Shown here piece after piece: positions 53,021 through 61,604 of a stretch of 64,000 bases of DNA. The first letter of the stretch is position 1. Each line of letters begins with the position of its first letter. Made by a program: the position numbers and the translations under genes. Source of the DNA: Euzebya tangerina (GTDB lineage Bacteria; Actinomycetota; Nitriliruptoria; Euzebyales; Euzebyaceae); NCBI RefSeq assembly GCF_003074135.1, contig NZ_PPDK01000001.1, forward strand, positions 62,001 to 126,000, read 5' to 3'. The notes beneath the pieces were generated by a model, which saw only the letters and a program-made list of their open reading frames with translations, was not told the origin of the DNA and did no database searches.

Positions 53021-53776
53021 ATGGGAACGCACACGCGGTACGAGGTCTCCGACGGAATCGCCACGATGACGCTGGATCACCATCCGACGCGTAACGCGCT
53101 GTCAGGCCCGCTGGTCAACGGCCTGGGCGATGGACTGCAGGCCGCAGCTGAGGACGACGACGTGAGGGTGGTCGTCCTCACCAACGCCGGGTCGACGTTC
53201 TGCGCCGGGGCCGACCTGAAGGGCAGCAGCGACGAGGCACCTCGGTACGACCTCCCCGAACTGCTGTCCTTGATACTGGATCACCGCAAGCCGGTGATCG
53301 GTCGGATCGCCGGGCACTGCACCGGCGGTGGTGTCGGGCTCGCCGCCGCCTGTGACATCTCAGTGATGACGTCGGAGGCCACGCTGGGCTTCACCGAGGT
53401 TCGCATCGGTGTCGCGCCCGCCGTGATCAGCGTGGTGTGCCTGCCGAAGATGCGGCAGGGCGACGCGCTGGAGCTGTTCCTGTCCGGTGAGAAGATCTCA
53501 GCCCAGCGGGCGGTGCAGGTCGGACTGATCAATCACGCCGTGCCGGCTGCGGAGCTGGATGACGCGCTGGGGAGCATCCTGGACAAGGTCCTGCGTGGAG
53601 GGCCGGAGGCGCTCGCGGTCAGCAAGGAGCTGGTGCGGCGGGTGCCGTTTCTGAATCGGTCGGCGGCCTTCGAGTGGACACTGGCCACGTCCAGTGAGCG
53701 CTTCGGGTCGGCAGAGGCGGCGGAGGGCATCGCGGCCTTCCGCGAGAAGCGGGACCCTGACTGGGTGCCGCGCTAG
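53021..53776 (+). CDS. Enoyl-CoA hydratase/isomerase family protein
   Basis: This is a 251-residue crotonase-fold enzyme. The oxyanion-hole segments are GSTFCAGADLKG and GHCTGGGVGLAAACD, and the FTEVRIGVAPAVI region follows. It lacks the residues expected for the catalytic Glu pair at one position (VAPAV), so dehydratase, isomerase or hydrolase activity cannot be decided. It is not MenB-like. TATGCT ends 8 nt before the ATG, suggesting a leaderless transcript. Confidence 0.88.
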   Translation: MGTHTRYEVSDGIATMTLDHHPTRNALSGPLVNGLGDGLQAAAEDDDVRVVVLTNAGSTFCAGADLKGSSDEAPRYDLPELLSLILDHRKPVIGRIAGHCTGGGVGLAAACDISVMTSEATLGFTEVRIGVAPAVISVVCLPKMRQGDALELFLSGEKISAQRAVQVGLINHAVPAAELDDALGSILDKVLRGGPEALAVSKELVRRVPFLNRSAAFEWTLATSSERFGSAEAAEGIAAFREKRDPDWVPR

Positions 53777-53788
53777 AACCAGCGGCGA

Positions 53789-54319
53789 TCACGCGCTCGT
53801 CGGGTGACCGCCTGGACCGCAGGCGACATCCACCCCCAGGGACTCCAGCTGGCCGACCAGCTGCTCCACGACGCGGAGCAGCGACTCGCGGTCGTCCCCT
53901 TCCAGGCGCTCGAACAGTGCCGCCACCTCGAGCACGTGCGCACCCCAGCACTCCGAGACCATCGCCTCGCCGTCGGTCGTGAGCTCGATCACGGTCGCGC
54001 GGCGATCCGAGGGGTGCGGGGCGCGTCGCGCAAGGCCGTCGGACTCGAGACCGTCGACGAGCTGGGTGACGTTGCGGGGACTGACACCAAGTCCCTCGCA
54101 GAGCTCGCGCATGATGAGGGGTCCCCCACCGTGCAGTAGCCAGAGGACCCGAAGCCGAGCGACCGAGAGCCCGCCCCGTCCGGCGCTGGTCTCGATGAAG
54201 CGTCGGTACGCCATCCCGAAGACCCCCATCTGTTCCACGAGACGAACCGACGCCGCACTGATGGCACCGCCATCGACGGCGTCGATCACTGCGGCCGGCA
54301 ACTCGACCTGCGGCACCAC
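53789..54319 (-). CDS. MarR-family transcriptional regulator
   Basis: This is a winged-helix regulator of about 176 residues. SVARLRVLWLLHGGGPLIM, LCEGLGVSPRNVTQLVDGLESDGL and DRRATVIELTTDG are MarR-type. The frame is open upstream to 54397 and contains two ATG codons, but the palindromic operator at 54335-54356 would then lie inside the coding region. The GTG at 54319 (or 54316) is therefore preferred. It is divergent from the SDR gene and probably represses it and itself, released by a small phenolic or lipid-like ligand. Confidence 0.85.
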   Translation of the reverse strand: MVPQVELPAAVIDAVDGGAISAASVRLVEQMGVFGMAYRRFIETSAGRGGLSVARLRVLWLLHGGGPLIMRELCEGLGVSPRNVTQLVDGLESDGLARRAPHPSDRRATVIELTTDGEAMVSECWGAHVLEVAALFERLEGDDRESLLRVVEQLVGQLESLGVDVACGPGGHPTSA

Positions 54320-54334
54320 AGTATCTGAGGACCT

Positions 54335-54356
54335 ATATTGTGAACACATACAATAT
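54335..54356. promoter_or_regulatory. MarR-type operator overlapping divergent promoters
   Basis: ATATTGT and ACAATAT are perfect 7-bp arms 8 nt apart. TACAAT (54349-54354) in the right arm is a good plus-strand -10 for the SDR gene, and TATAGG on the minus strand (54332-54337) could be the marR -10. Binding would block both. Confidence 0.7.
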
Positions 54357-54421
54357 CCTGGCGTAAACGAACGTCCCTCATCGTAGCGCCGGCCCAACTC
54401 GATCGACGAACCGGAGCAGAC

Positions 54422-55300
54422 ATGACAACCTCAACATCCGCCAGCGACAGCGCGAGACCGACGGCTCTCGTGGTGGGCGGGACGGCAGGAATCGGGCGGG
54501 ATGTGGCTCGGCGGCTGATTGACGAGGGTCACGACGTGACCATCGTCGGCCGACCGGGTGGCCGCGGCAGCAACACAGCCGCGGAGATCGGGGCACGCTT
54601 CGTCGGCGCCGACGTCTCGCTGCTGTCCGACACCGGGCGACTCGCCGACGAGGTGCTGGACTCCATGCCACGGATCGATCGGCTCGTGCAATCGGCCGAC
54701 GTCCTGCGCCGTGAACGGATCGAGACCAGTGAGGGCTTCGACGAGGCCTTCGTCACCGCCTATCTCTCTCGCGTGCTCCTTGTCAGCCGCCTGCTCGAGC
54801 GGCTGATCGAGTCGCGGACACGCATCCTCCACGTGGCCGCGGCTGGTGCCCCGGGACGCCTGCGCGCCGACGGGATCCCGCCAGGGCCAGAGACGCGAGC
54901 CTTCGTGGCCCATGCTCGCGCGCAGGCGGCGAACGACGTCTTCGGTCTCGAACTCGCCGCGCGGCTCGCCGACACCGGTGTGCGCGTCCACGTCGCAAAC
55001 CCGGGGGCGGCCGACACGGGCATCCGCTCCGAGATGGAGCAGAAGTTGGTGGGACGGATCGTGTCCCGGCTGTTCAGCAGCGTGATGACGCTGCGATCGG
55101 CCGATGACGTCGCAGGCATCCTGCTCGACGCCGCCGAGCGCTACCCGACCGACGTCCTGATCACCGTGCCCGGGCGCCCGGTCCGACTGCGCTCCGGCCA
55201 CCACGACCTGGCACGGCGGCGGGAGGTGTGGGACGCGAGCGTCGCCGCAGCGGGCGCACGCTTCGACGCGCTCGACCCGCTGCCGAGTTCAGCCGGCTGA
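54422..55300 (+). CDS. SDR-family protein with degenerate catalytic motif
   Basis: This 292-residue Rossmann protein has the cofactor motif VVGGTAGIGRDVARRL (residues ~17-32), so NAD(P) binding is likely. The rest of the SDR active site is changed: the NNAG motif reads QSAD, the catalytic Ser region is HVAAAGAP, and YxxxK is replaced by HARAQ (His164, Gln168) ahead of the conserved AAND helix. A usual dehydrogenase reaction is therefore doubtful. It is divergently transcribed from marR across the operator. Its 3' end overlaps the convergent thioesterase gene by 12 nt. Confidence 0.8.
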   Translation: MTTSTSASDSARPTALVVGGTAGIGRDVARRLIDEGHDVTIVGRPGGRGSNTAAEIGARFVGADVSLLSDTGRLADEVLDSMPRIDRLVQSADVLRRERIETSEGFDEAFVTAYLSRVLLVSRLLERLIESRTRILHVAAAGAPGRLRADGIPPGPETRAFVAHARAQAANDVFGLELAARLADTGVRVHVANPGAADTGIRSEMEQKLVGRIVSRLFSSVMTLRSADDVAGILLDAAERYPTDVLITVPGRPVRLRSGHHDLARRREVWDASVAAAGARFDALDPLPSSAG

Positions 55301-56077
55301 CTCCGTCCACCGGGCCAGCTGCCGCGACTGGACGACCAGGGTGCCCGTCCCGTCGTAGACCAGGGCATCCTCCTCGACGAACCCGTCTGACACGTGGTTG
55401 GACACGACGTCGATCGTGAACGGGCCGGTGGCCGGACGGGCCCGGACGTGCGCGGTCAACTCCACCGTGGGCACCCAGCCCTTGGCCCCGAGCGCGTTCC
55501 ACACCGCCGGCGGGGTCAAGTCACAGGCGACCAGCGCGGTCAGCTGATCGATCGGGCTGCTGTCGGCGACACCGCGCATGCGCCCCTCGGCACCGACCCG
55601 CCCCTGCACGAAGCCGGTGCTCGCCCCGTCCAGTCGCAACCCCATCGACTCGGCGATGGACGGGGGTGTGAAGTGCTCCGAGCGCCCTGGCGCGAGCTGG
55701 TCGCTCGGAATGGCCAGCGGCGGCACCCCAGACCAGGACGGCCCGTGTATCCCGTCGCGATCACCGACCGAAGCCATGAGGCTGAGGACCGTCTTCCCGC
55801 CCTGTGCCCCGGTGGCCGTGACGGTTGTGAACCGGCGGCTTCCCCCGACCGGTGACACGGCGAAGCGCAGCTCACCCACCTCGGCCTTGCGGAGGTAGTG
55901 ACAGGTGACGCTGAAGATGTCCGGGGCAGCGGTGTCCCGCAGGATCGCGCCTGCCCCGAGCGCCAGCAGATAGCCCCCGTGCGGGATCCCGAAGACGTCG
56001 AACCCGTCGTGGACCTGCGCAACCCAGTGCTGGCCATCCTGGACCACGGCCAGCTGCTGGGACACGTCGCCGTTCAC
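55289..56077 (-). CDS. Thioesterase family protein (double hotdog)
   Basis: This 262-residue protein looks like a TesB/acyl-CoA thioesterase-like double hotdog: FGIPHGGYLLALGAGAILR is the first-hotdog signature, and PIDQLTALVACDLTPPAVWN and PTVELTAHVRARPATGPF mark the second. It probably hydrolyses a medium- or long-chain acyl-CoA. The GTG at 56077 overlaps the stop of the upstream hydrolase by 4 nt (GTGA), so the two form a coupled pair under the TetR-linked promoter. Confidence 0.85.
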   Translation of the reverse strand: MNGDVSQQLAVVQDGQHWVAQVHDGFDVFGIPHGGYLLALGAGAILRDTAAPDIFSVTCHYLRKAEVGELRFAVSPVGGSRRFTTVTATGAQGGKTVLSLMASVGDRDGIHGPSWSGVPPLAIPSDQLAPGRSEHFTPPSIAESMGLRLDGASTGFVQGRVGAEGRMRGVADSSPIDQLTALVACDLTPPAVWNALGAKGWVPTVELTAHVRARPATGPFTIDVVSNHVSDGFVEEDALVYDGTGTLVVQSRQLARWTESAG

Positions 56078-56850
56078 GCCGCGTACCTCCCTGGCGCGGC
56101 AGCCACGCGCTCCCCGGCCAGCCGTCGGGCCACGATCTCCCACACGTCGGGGTCGACGCCCAGCGTCAGGTGCGTGGACGCGACCTCGATGTGCGAGGCG
56201 TCGAGACTGGTCCGGTCCAGCGCGGCGCGCCAGTTCACCACCGCATCCCGCCGGGAGTAGATCACGGTGATGGGGATCGTCTGCGGTGTGGCCGCCTCGA
56301 CGGCGGCGATGTGGTCGAGGATCTGCTGCTGTCGCTCGGAGGTCACGGAGCCGGCACTGCCGGTGTAGAGCGGTCCGCCGATCAGCGGACTGCCGAACAC
56401 GATGACCTGAGACACGACATCGGGCGCATGACGGGCGACCTCGCGCACGATCACGCCGCCCAGGCTCCATCCGACGAGGGAGATCGGCTGGCCGGCCTGC
56501 TCGGCCGCACGCGTGACCAGCGGCACGAGCCGTGCAGCGTCGCGCTCGGGGTAGCCGTGGTGCGTCCCGAGCCCCCAGCCGCGCGCGTCGTAGCCGAGGA
56601 ACCGCAGGTACTGACGGAGCGGCGCCATCGATGCCTCCGGCGCCCGCCACCCGGGGACGTCGATCACCGGTCGACCGTGACCGCGAGGCATGAACGCCAG
56701 CCGCGGGAACCGGTGGAGGAGACGGGGGATCTGCTTGGCGCCGGCGAGTTCGCGCCACAGCGAGCGGTCAGGCGGCCCGGTCGGCAGCTCGGCGTCCGGC
56801 AGGCCGACCCGTCCGGGGAAGGGACGGCGGGTAGCATATGATGCTGTCAT
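56074..56850 (-). CDS. Alpha/beta hydrolase
   Basis: This is a 258-residue enzyme with the nucleophile elbow LVGWSLGGVI, preceded by VIDVPGWRAPEASMAPL, and the acid region YSRRDAVVNWRAAL. The His at ASTHLTLGVDPDVW completes the triad. It acts on an unknown ester, perhaps a lipid given the coupled thioesterase. The ATG at 56850 has TATGAT (minus strand) only 6 nt upstream, fitting a leaderless transcript that starts inside the TetR operator region. Confidence 0.85.
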   Translation of the reverse strand: MTASYATRRPFPGRVGLPDAELPTGPPDRSLWRELAGAKQIPRLLHRFPRLAFMPRGHGRPVIDVPGWRAPEASMAPLRQYLRFLGYDARGWGLGTHHGYPERDAARLVPLVTRAAEQAGQPISLVGWSLGGVIVREVARHAPDVVSQVIVFGSPLIGGPLYTGSAGSVTSERQQQILDHIAAVEAATPQTIPITVIYSRRDAVVNWRAALDRTSLDASHIEVASTHLTLGVDPDVWEIVARRLAGERVAAAPGRYAA

Positions 56851-56867
56851 ATGACACTATCATAGTG
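56835..56867. promoter_or_regulatory. Double palindrome at the divergent hydrolase/tetR promoter
   Basis: CATATGA-TGCTG-TCATATG (56835-56853) and CACTAT-C-ATAGTG (56855-56867) lie back to back between the two starts. Both contain TA..T hexamers suitable as -10 elements on either strand. A TetR dimer bound here would repress both genes. Confidence 0.65.
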
Positions 56868-57485
56868 ATGGCTGCAGCTGACCGCATCGACGCGGGGGCA
56901 CTCCCCCGGTCCGGGTCCCCGACCCGGGAGGACGTCCTGGCGGTGGCCGAGTCCCTCCTGGAACACGAGGGCGCCGCGGGACTGTCGATGCGCAAGCTCG
57001 CCGCCGCGCTCGGCACCAGCTATCAGGTCGTGTACTCACGCGTGGGGGGTAAACCCGACGTCGTCCGCGCGCTGCACGCAGAGGGCTTCCGTCGTTTGCG
57101 GGACACCTCCAGGATCCAGGCGGAACCCGGCTCGGACGAGCGGCTGATCCAGATGGGGCACGCCTACCTGGACACGGCGGTGGCCCATCCCGCGCTGTTC
57201 GACGTCATGTTCGGCAGCCCGGTGGTCGAGTTCCACCGCGACGCGGCGACCGAGGCGGTGGAGTGGGCCGGGTTCGAGGCCACGTGGGTGACGGCCTGCC
57301 ACGAGTGGCTGGACGCCCGGCTGGGACCGCGACGTCGGCGCGAGGCCGTGCGGTTGGCCTGGCGGCTGTGGAGTGCGGTGCACGGCATCACGGTGCTCCA
57401 TCTGGCTGGCCATCGGACGCCGGAGGGGGATGTGAAGGCTGAGATGGCCGACGTCCTGCGCCGCCTGCTGCGCGACCCGACCTGA
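56868..57485 (+). CDS. TetR/AcrR-family transcriptional regulator
   Basis: This 205-residue regulator has an N-terminal helix-turn-helix (TREDVLAVAESLLEHEGAAGLSMRKLAAALGTSYQVVYSRVGGK) and a ligand domain of the TetR_C_33 type (WSAVHGITVLHLAGHRTPEG). The frame opens 10 codons earlier at 56838, but the ATG at 56868 leaves the palindromes free as operator and is preferred. It most likely controls the divergent hydrolase-thioesterase pair in response to an acyl or lipid-like ligand. Confidence 0.9.
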   Translation: MAAADRIDAGALPRSGSPTREDVLAVAESLLEHEGAAGLSMRKLAAALGTSYQVVYSRVGGKPDVVRALHAEGFRRLRDTSRIQAEPGSDERLIQMGHAYLDTAVAHPALFDVMFGSPVVEFHRDAATEAVEWAGFEATWVTACHEWLDARLGPRRRREAVRLAWRLWSAVHGITVLHLAGHRTPEGDVKAEMADVLRRLLRDPT

Positions 57486-57574
57486 CCGGACCTCAGTCGC
57501 GCGATCGTGGATTTGCTGGCGCAGAGGCAGGAACTGCGCGATCCTGGGATCACGTCGACTGGTGCTGGCCGCGC
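57486..57574. other. Short gap with two GCGCGATC-type direct repeats
   Basis: GCGCGATCGTGG and GCGCGATCCTGG recur about 36 nt apart between the convergent tetR and AAA ATPase genes. No gene, hairpin or terminator is convincing. Confidence 0.3.
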
Positions 57575-58756
57575 TCACGCTCTCAGGTGGTCCTCGATGC
57601 TCCGCAGGGCGAATACGACACCGGAGCCGTCGTCCGCCCGCCGGATCACGCCCTTGGTGAGCAGCGCGTCGGCGATGGACCCGCAGTCGCTGGCCGTGGC
57701 CGAGTCCCGTCCCCGGAAGGCTCGACAGATCGACGTGAGCGTCCGCTCGCCCTCGGCGATTCCAGCCATGGCGCGCAACCACCCGAGCTGGCTCTCGGTC
57801 AGGCCGTTCAGCCGCGCCTGCGCGATCATGGCCAGCTCGCGTTGCGACTGGGCCACGCCGGCGCGGACGTCCTCGGCGGTGATGTGCTGGCCGTCCTCCC
57901 GGTGGTTCCAGGCGCCCTCCCCGACCAGCTGGAAGACGTGGGGGTGGCCACCGGTGGCCTCGATCATCTCCTCGATCCCGTCGCCGGCGAAGGTGACTCC
58001 CTCGGTGTTGAAGGTGTCGAAGCGCAGCAGGGTGTCCCGGATGGCCTCGTCCTCGAGGGACTCGAGCGGCAGGTCCCGGCAGCGCTCACCGAACGTCACC
58101 CGGTGGCGTTTGAACGCGGCGCGGGTGCCGGGCAGGCCAGCGAGCACCACGGCGAAGGGCAGCACCCGACCCGTGGCGTCCAGGGTGTTGATGACCTCCT
58201 GCAGCGCCGTGAAGACCGCGCGGCGGGAGGGAGCGTCGATCGCCTGCGCCTCATCGATCAGCAGCACCACCGGGCGGTCACCGTCAGCTCGAGCGGCGGC
58301 CCCGAGCTCCTGCAGCGCCCGACCGAGTGCCAGGGAAGCCGGCATCTCCGCTGTCTCGTCGACGTCCACCTCGAGCACGCCGGCCAGCCGGATCTCACGG
58401 ACTCGGCCAAGCCAGCTGGAGACCTGGACCAGCGCCGCACCGACGGTTCCCTCGACCTGGCGGAGACCCTGCGAGAGCCGGTGTGCGAGCGCGGTCATGA
58501 ATGGCTCGCCCTCCACGGCGGTGACGCGTATGACGACGGCGTCGTCCTCCCAGTCGGAGGCGAGGTCCTCCACTGCCGCGAGCAGACTGGTCTTGCCGAA
58601 CCCGCGCTCCTGCTCGATCAGTCGTGGCGCCTGCCGAGCACCGGTGCGGGCTCGCGAGACCATGGCGCGGACCGCGGCCACCTGCCGCGTCCGCGGCACC
58701 CACACCGCGGCATCGCCGAAGCCGGGGGTGAACGGGTTGTTCGTCGCCGTGCGCAC
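57575..58756 (-). CDS. AAA-type ATPase (Orc1-like)
   Basis: This 393-residue protein resembles actinobacterial AAA_16/Orc1-type ATPases: NPFTPGFG near the start, Walker A-like QERGFGKTS (Gln49 at the usual Gly), Walker B VVLLIDEAQAID, sensor-type PFAVVLAGLPGTRAAF, and a C-terminal winged-helix region near ERTLTSICRAFRGRDS. It could bind DNA or a partner enzyme. It stands alone, without transposase or kinase neighbours. TAGAAT ends 7 nt before the GTG at 58756, and a large inverted repeat lies just upstream. Confidence 0.8.
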   Translation of the reverse strand: MRTATNNPFTPGFGDAAVWVPRTRQVAAVRAMVSRARTGARQAPRLIEQERGFGKTSLLAAVEDLASDWEDDAVVIRVTAVEGEPFMTALAHRLSQGLRQVEGTVGAALVQVSSWLGRVREIRLAGVLEVDVDETAEMPASLALGRALQELGAAARADGDRPVVLLIDEAQAIDAPSRRAVFTALQEVINTLDATGRVLPFAVVLAGLPGTRAAFKRHRVTFGERCRDLPLESLEDEAIRDTLLRFDTFNTEGVTFAGDGIEEMIEATGGHPHVFQLVGEGAWNHREDGQHITAEDVRAGVAQSQRELAMIAQARLNGLTESQLGWLRAMAGIAEGERTLTSICRAFRGRDSATASDCGSIADALLTKGVIRRADDGSGVVFALRSIEDHLRA

Positions 58757-58763
58757 ACCCTGA

Positions 58764-58769
58764 ATTCTA
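58764..58769 (-). promoter_or_regulatory. -10 hexamer of the AAA ATPase gene
   Basis: TAGAAT on the minus strand ends 7 nt before the GTG at 58756, so transcription would begin on the start codon. The -35 region (CGTCGG) is poor, and the inverted repeat overlaps it. Confidence 0.5.
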
Positions 58770-58774
58770 CATCG

Positions 58775-58811
58775 ATCCGTAACATTCCGACGGTTCAGTA
58801 ATATTACGGAT
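58775..58811. promoter_or_regulatory. 12-bp inverted repeat upstream of the AAA ATPase
   Basis: ATCCGTAACATT (58775-58786) and AATATTACGGAT (58800-58811) match at 11 of 12 positions as an inverted repeat with a 13-nt centre. The single difference is a G.U pair in minus-strand RNA. GTAATATTAC (58798-58807) is an extra palindrome. The element covers the ATPase -35 region and follows the stop of the acyl-CoA synthetase, so operator and terminator roles are both possible. Confidence 0.6.
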
Positions 58812-58818
58812 GCTTCGA

Positions 58819-60438
58819 TCAGTCCCGGAGTTCGATGCGACGTACCTTCCCGGAGACCGTCTTCGGCAGCTCCTCGATGAACTCGATCTGACGCGGGTAC
58901 TTGTACGGGGCCGTGTTGACCTTCACGTGGTCCTGGATCTCGGATGCGAGCTCATCGCTGGCGGTCTGCCCCGGCCCCAGCACGACGAAGGCCTTGACCA
59001 CCTGACCGCGTTCGTTGTCCGGTACCCCGATGCAGGCCACCTCCTGCACCGCCGGATGCTCCATCACGACGCTCTCGACCTCGAAGGGGCCGATGCGATA
59101 GCCGGCGGAGATGATGACGTCGTCATCTCGGCTGACGAACCAGAAGTAGCCGTCCTCGTCGACGTGGGCGCGGTCACCGGTCAGGTAGTAGTCACCGAGA
59201 TGAGCAGCAGCCGTCGCCTCCTCGTCGTGCCAGTACTCGACGAACAGCCCGACCGGGCGTTCAGGCGTGACCTTGACGGCGATCTGCCCCTCGTTGCCCG
59301 GTCCCAGCGGGTTGCCCTCCGCGTCCACCACCGCGACCTCGAACCCAGGGGTGGGCTTGCCCAGGGCACCGGGCTTCTTCGGCATGCAGGGGTAGTTGGC
59401 CAGCAGGTTGACCGTCTCGGTCTGCCCGTACCCGTCGTGGATCTCGGTGCCGGTCGCTGCCTTCCAGGCGTTGAACGTCTCCGGATTGAGTGCCTCCCCG
59501 GCGGCCATGCAGTGGCGGAGCCGGGAGAAGTCGTACCCCGACAGGTCCATGGTGACGAAGTTGCGGTAGATCGTCGGCGGCGCACAGAAGGCCGTGACGT
59601 CGTGGTCGGCGATCATGCGGAGCATCTGGTCGAAGTCCGGTTTGCCCTGGGCATTCCACGCCAGCACGGCGGCGCCAACGCCCCACTGGCCGAAGAGCTT
59701 GGACCATGCGGCCTTGGCCCACCCGGTGTCGGAGACCCCCCAGAAGATGTCGTCAGGGCCGAGGTCCTGCCAGAACGTGGCCGTGATGCGATGTCCGATG
59801 CCGTAGGAGGCCTGGGTGTGCAGGACCATCTTCGGGTTCCCGGTGGTGCCGGAGGTGAAGTAGATCAGCATCGGGTCGTCAGCCGCGGTGATGTCCTCCG
59901 GCGGGGCGGCATCCTCCGCCTCGTCGCGCATCGTGTCGCCGTCCTGCCACCCCTCGGGCACCTCACCGCCCATGACGATGAACGTCTCGAGCGACTCGCA
60001 GGTCCCTCGAACCCGGTCCAGCTCCGCTGCGCCGGCGGAATCGGTCACCGCCACGCTGGCGTCGGCCCGGTTGATGCGGTACTCGATGTCCTTGCCCTTG
60101 AGCTGCGTGGTTCCCGGCATCGGGATCGCCCCCAACTTGATCGCACCGAGCACGGTGTCGTACCAGCCGATGACGCGAGGCAGCATCAGGAAGATCCGGT
60201 CGCCCTTGCTGACCCCCTGGGCAGCCAACACGGCGGCCATCCGGTTGGAGCGAGCGCGGAGGTCGGCGAAGCTGTAGTCGTCGGCGTGTGCGCCATCGGG
60301 GCTGACCATGCGCAGGGCGAGCTTGTCCGGGGTGGCCTCCGCCGCCGCGTCCACCACGTCGACTGCGGCGTTGAAGCGCTCGGGAACATCCAGTGAGAAC
60401 GAGGCCTTGGTGGCGTCGTAGTCGGTCATGTTCGGCAT
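58819..60438 (-). CDS. Acyl-CoA synthetase (medium-chain/ACSM-like)
   Basis: This is a 539-residue adenylate-forming ligase. P-loop: IYFTSGTTGNPKMVLH; A5: DGYGQTETVN; hinge YYLTGDRAHVDEDGYFWFVSRDDDVIISAGYRIGPFEVE; Lys motif KTVSGKVRRIEL. WGVSDTGWAKAAW is typical of acyl/medium-chain CoA synthetases. Likely substrate is a short- to medium-chain or aromatic acid. The ATG at 60438 has AAGGA upstream, and the frame open to 60570 is judged untranslated. Confidence 0.93.
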   Translation of the reverse strand: MPNMTDYDATKASFSLDVPERFNAAVDVVDAAAEATPDKLALRMVSPDGAHADDYSFADLRARSNRMAAVLAAQGVSKGDRIFLMLPRVIGWYDTVLGAIKLGAIPMPGTTQLKGKDIEYRINRADASVAVTDSAGAAELDRVRGTCESLETFIVMGGEVPEGWQDGDTMRDEAEDAAPPEDITAADDPMLIYFTSGTTGNPKMVLHTQASYGIGHRITATFWQDLGPDDIFWGVSDTGWAKAAWSKLFGQWGVGAAVLAWNAQGKPDFDQMLRMIADHDVTAFCAPPTIYRNFVTMDLSGYDFSRLRHCMAAGEALNPETFNAWKAATGTEIHDGYGQTETVNLLANYPCMPKKPGALGKPTPGFEVAVVDAEGNPLGPGNEGQIAVKVTPERPVGLFVEYWHDEEATAAAHLGDYYLTGDRAHVDEDGYFWFVSRDDDVIISAGYRIGPFEVESVVMEHPAVQEVACIGVPDNERGQVVKAFVVLGPGQTASDELASEIQDHVKVNTAPYKYPRQIEFIEELPKTVSGKVRRIELRD

Positions 60439-60568
60439 CGATGACGGTCCTTCTCGGGTCGGGGTCCCCGTCACTTCATCACGCCGGGGCTGGCGCGTAC
60501 ACCCCCATCGGTCGGGCCGGCTTCCGTCAGCTTGACCTGGAGCGCGCTCCATGTGGAACGCTGGGCAC

Positions 60569-61603
60569 ATGGATACCTACAACCAGATCGGTAGCAGCGG
60601 ACTCTTCACCTGGAAGGTCGGGCTCGGCACCATGCAGTTCGGCTGGACGGTCGACGAGCCGGGCTCCTTCGAGATCCTCGACGCCTACGCGGAGGCCGGT
60701 GGCAACTTCGTCGACACCGCCGACGTGTACAGCGCCTGGGCCGGCAATGAGGGCGGGGAGCCGCAGCCCGGCGGCGTCTCGGAGGAGATCATCGGCCGGT
60801 GGATGGCCAGTCGGCGCAACCGTGACGACCTGATCGTCGCCACCAAGGTCCGCGGGGCGATGGGTGAGAGCTTCTCGGAGGGCCGCGGCACCGTCCATCA
60901 GCGCGAGGGGCTGGGTCGCGGCTGGATCATGCGGGCCTGCGAGGACTCGTTGCGGCGGCTGCAGGTCGACCACATCGACCTGTACCAGGTGCACTGGATC
61001 GATCCGCTGGTGCCGATCGAGGAGACCCTGGGCGCGCTGACCGACCTGGTCCGGCAGGGCAAGGTCCGCTACCTCGGGTGCTCCAACTTCTCGGCCTGGC
61101 GGATCATGGAGTCGTTGTGGACGTCGGACCGCCGGGGGCTGGAACGGTTCATCAGCCTCCAGCCCGAGTACAACCTGCTGGCCCCGACCCGCGGTGAGGT
61201 CGAACGGGAGCTGGCGCCGATGTGCCAGCGGTACGGGATCGGCATGGTGCCCTACTCACCGCTCGCGGCCGGCATGTTGACGGGCAAGTACCGACGGGAC
61301 GAGGGCCTGCCCGAGTCGGTCCGGGCCGACAGCAATCGCGCGAAGTGGATCTCGGAGCAGAACTGGGACGTCATCGAGACCCTCGTCGAGGTCGCCGAGG
61401 GGCACGGCATCTCCCCCGCCTCCGCCGCGATCCAGTGGCAGCGCGCCAAGCCCTGGGTCGCCTCACCGATCATCGGGGCCAACCGGCCGTCTCAGTTGGC
61501 CGACACCCTCTCCGGGCTGGATGCGCCGCTCTCGGCAGACGCCATGGCCCGGCTGGACGAGGTCAGCGACTTCCACCGTCCGCGATACGTGCGGGAGGCC
61601 TGA
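60569..61603 (+). CDS. Aldo/keto reductase
   Basis: This 344-residue NADPH-dependent reductase has the (beta/alpha)8 active site: [11 protein letters not shown] for the catalytic Asp and Tyr, [11 protein letters not shown] for Lys, and LYQVHWIDP for His. The C-terminal NADP region is [14 protein letters not shown]. It resembles general stress or YajO-type AKRs; substrate unknown. The ATG at 60569 lies in the short gap after the divergent acyl-CoA synthetase. Stops of this gene and the membrane acyltransferase meet within 2 nt. Confidence 0.92.
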   Translation: MDTYNQIGSSGLFTWKVGLGTMQFGWTVDEPGSFEILDAYAEAGGNFVDTADVYSAWAGNEGGEPQPGGVSEEIIGRWMASRRNRDDLIVATKVRGAMGESFSEGRGTVHQREGLGRGWIMRACEDSLRRLQVDHIDLYQVHWIDPLVPIEETLGALTDLVRQGKVRYLGCSNFSAWRIMESLWTSDRRGLERFISLQPEYNLLAPTRGEVERELAPMCQRYGIGMVPYSPLAAGMLTGKYRRDEGLPESVRADSNRAKWISEQNWDVIETLVEVAEGHGISPASAAIQWQRAKPWVASPIIGANRPSQLADTLSGLDAPLSADAMARLDEVSDFHRPRYVREA

Positions 61604-61604
61604 C

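Noticed and set aside
53021-53776. Enoyl-CoA hydratase-like protein as MenB
   Set aside because: The oxyanion-hole segment reads GHCTGGGVG rather than the MenB pattern, and the protein sits away from the men genes.
57575-58756. Transposition ATPase (TnsC/TniB/IstB-like)
   Set aside because: No transposase, terminal repeats or mobile neighbours; the NPFTPGFG opening and winged-helix end fit the Orc1-like group better.
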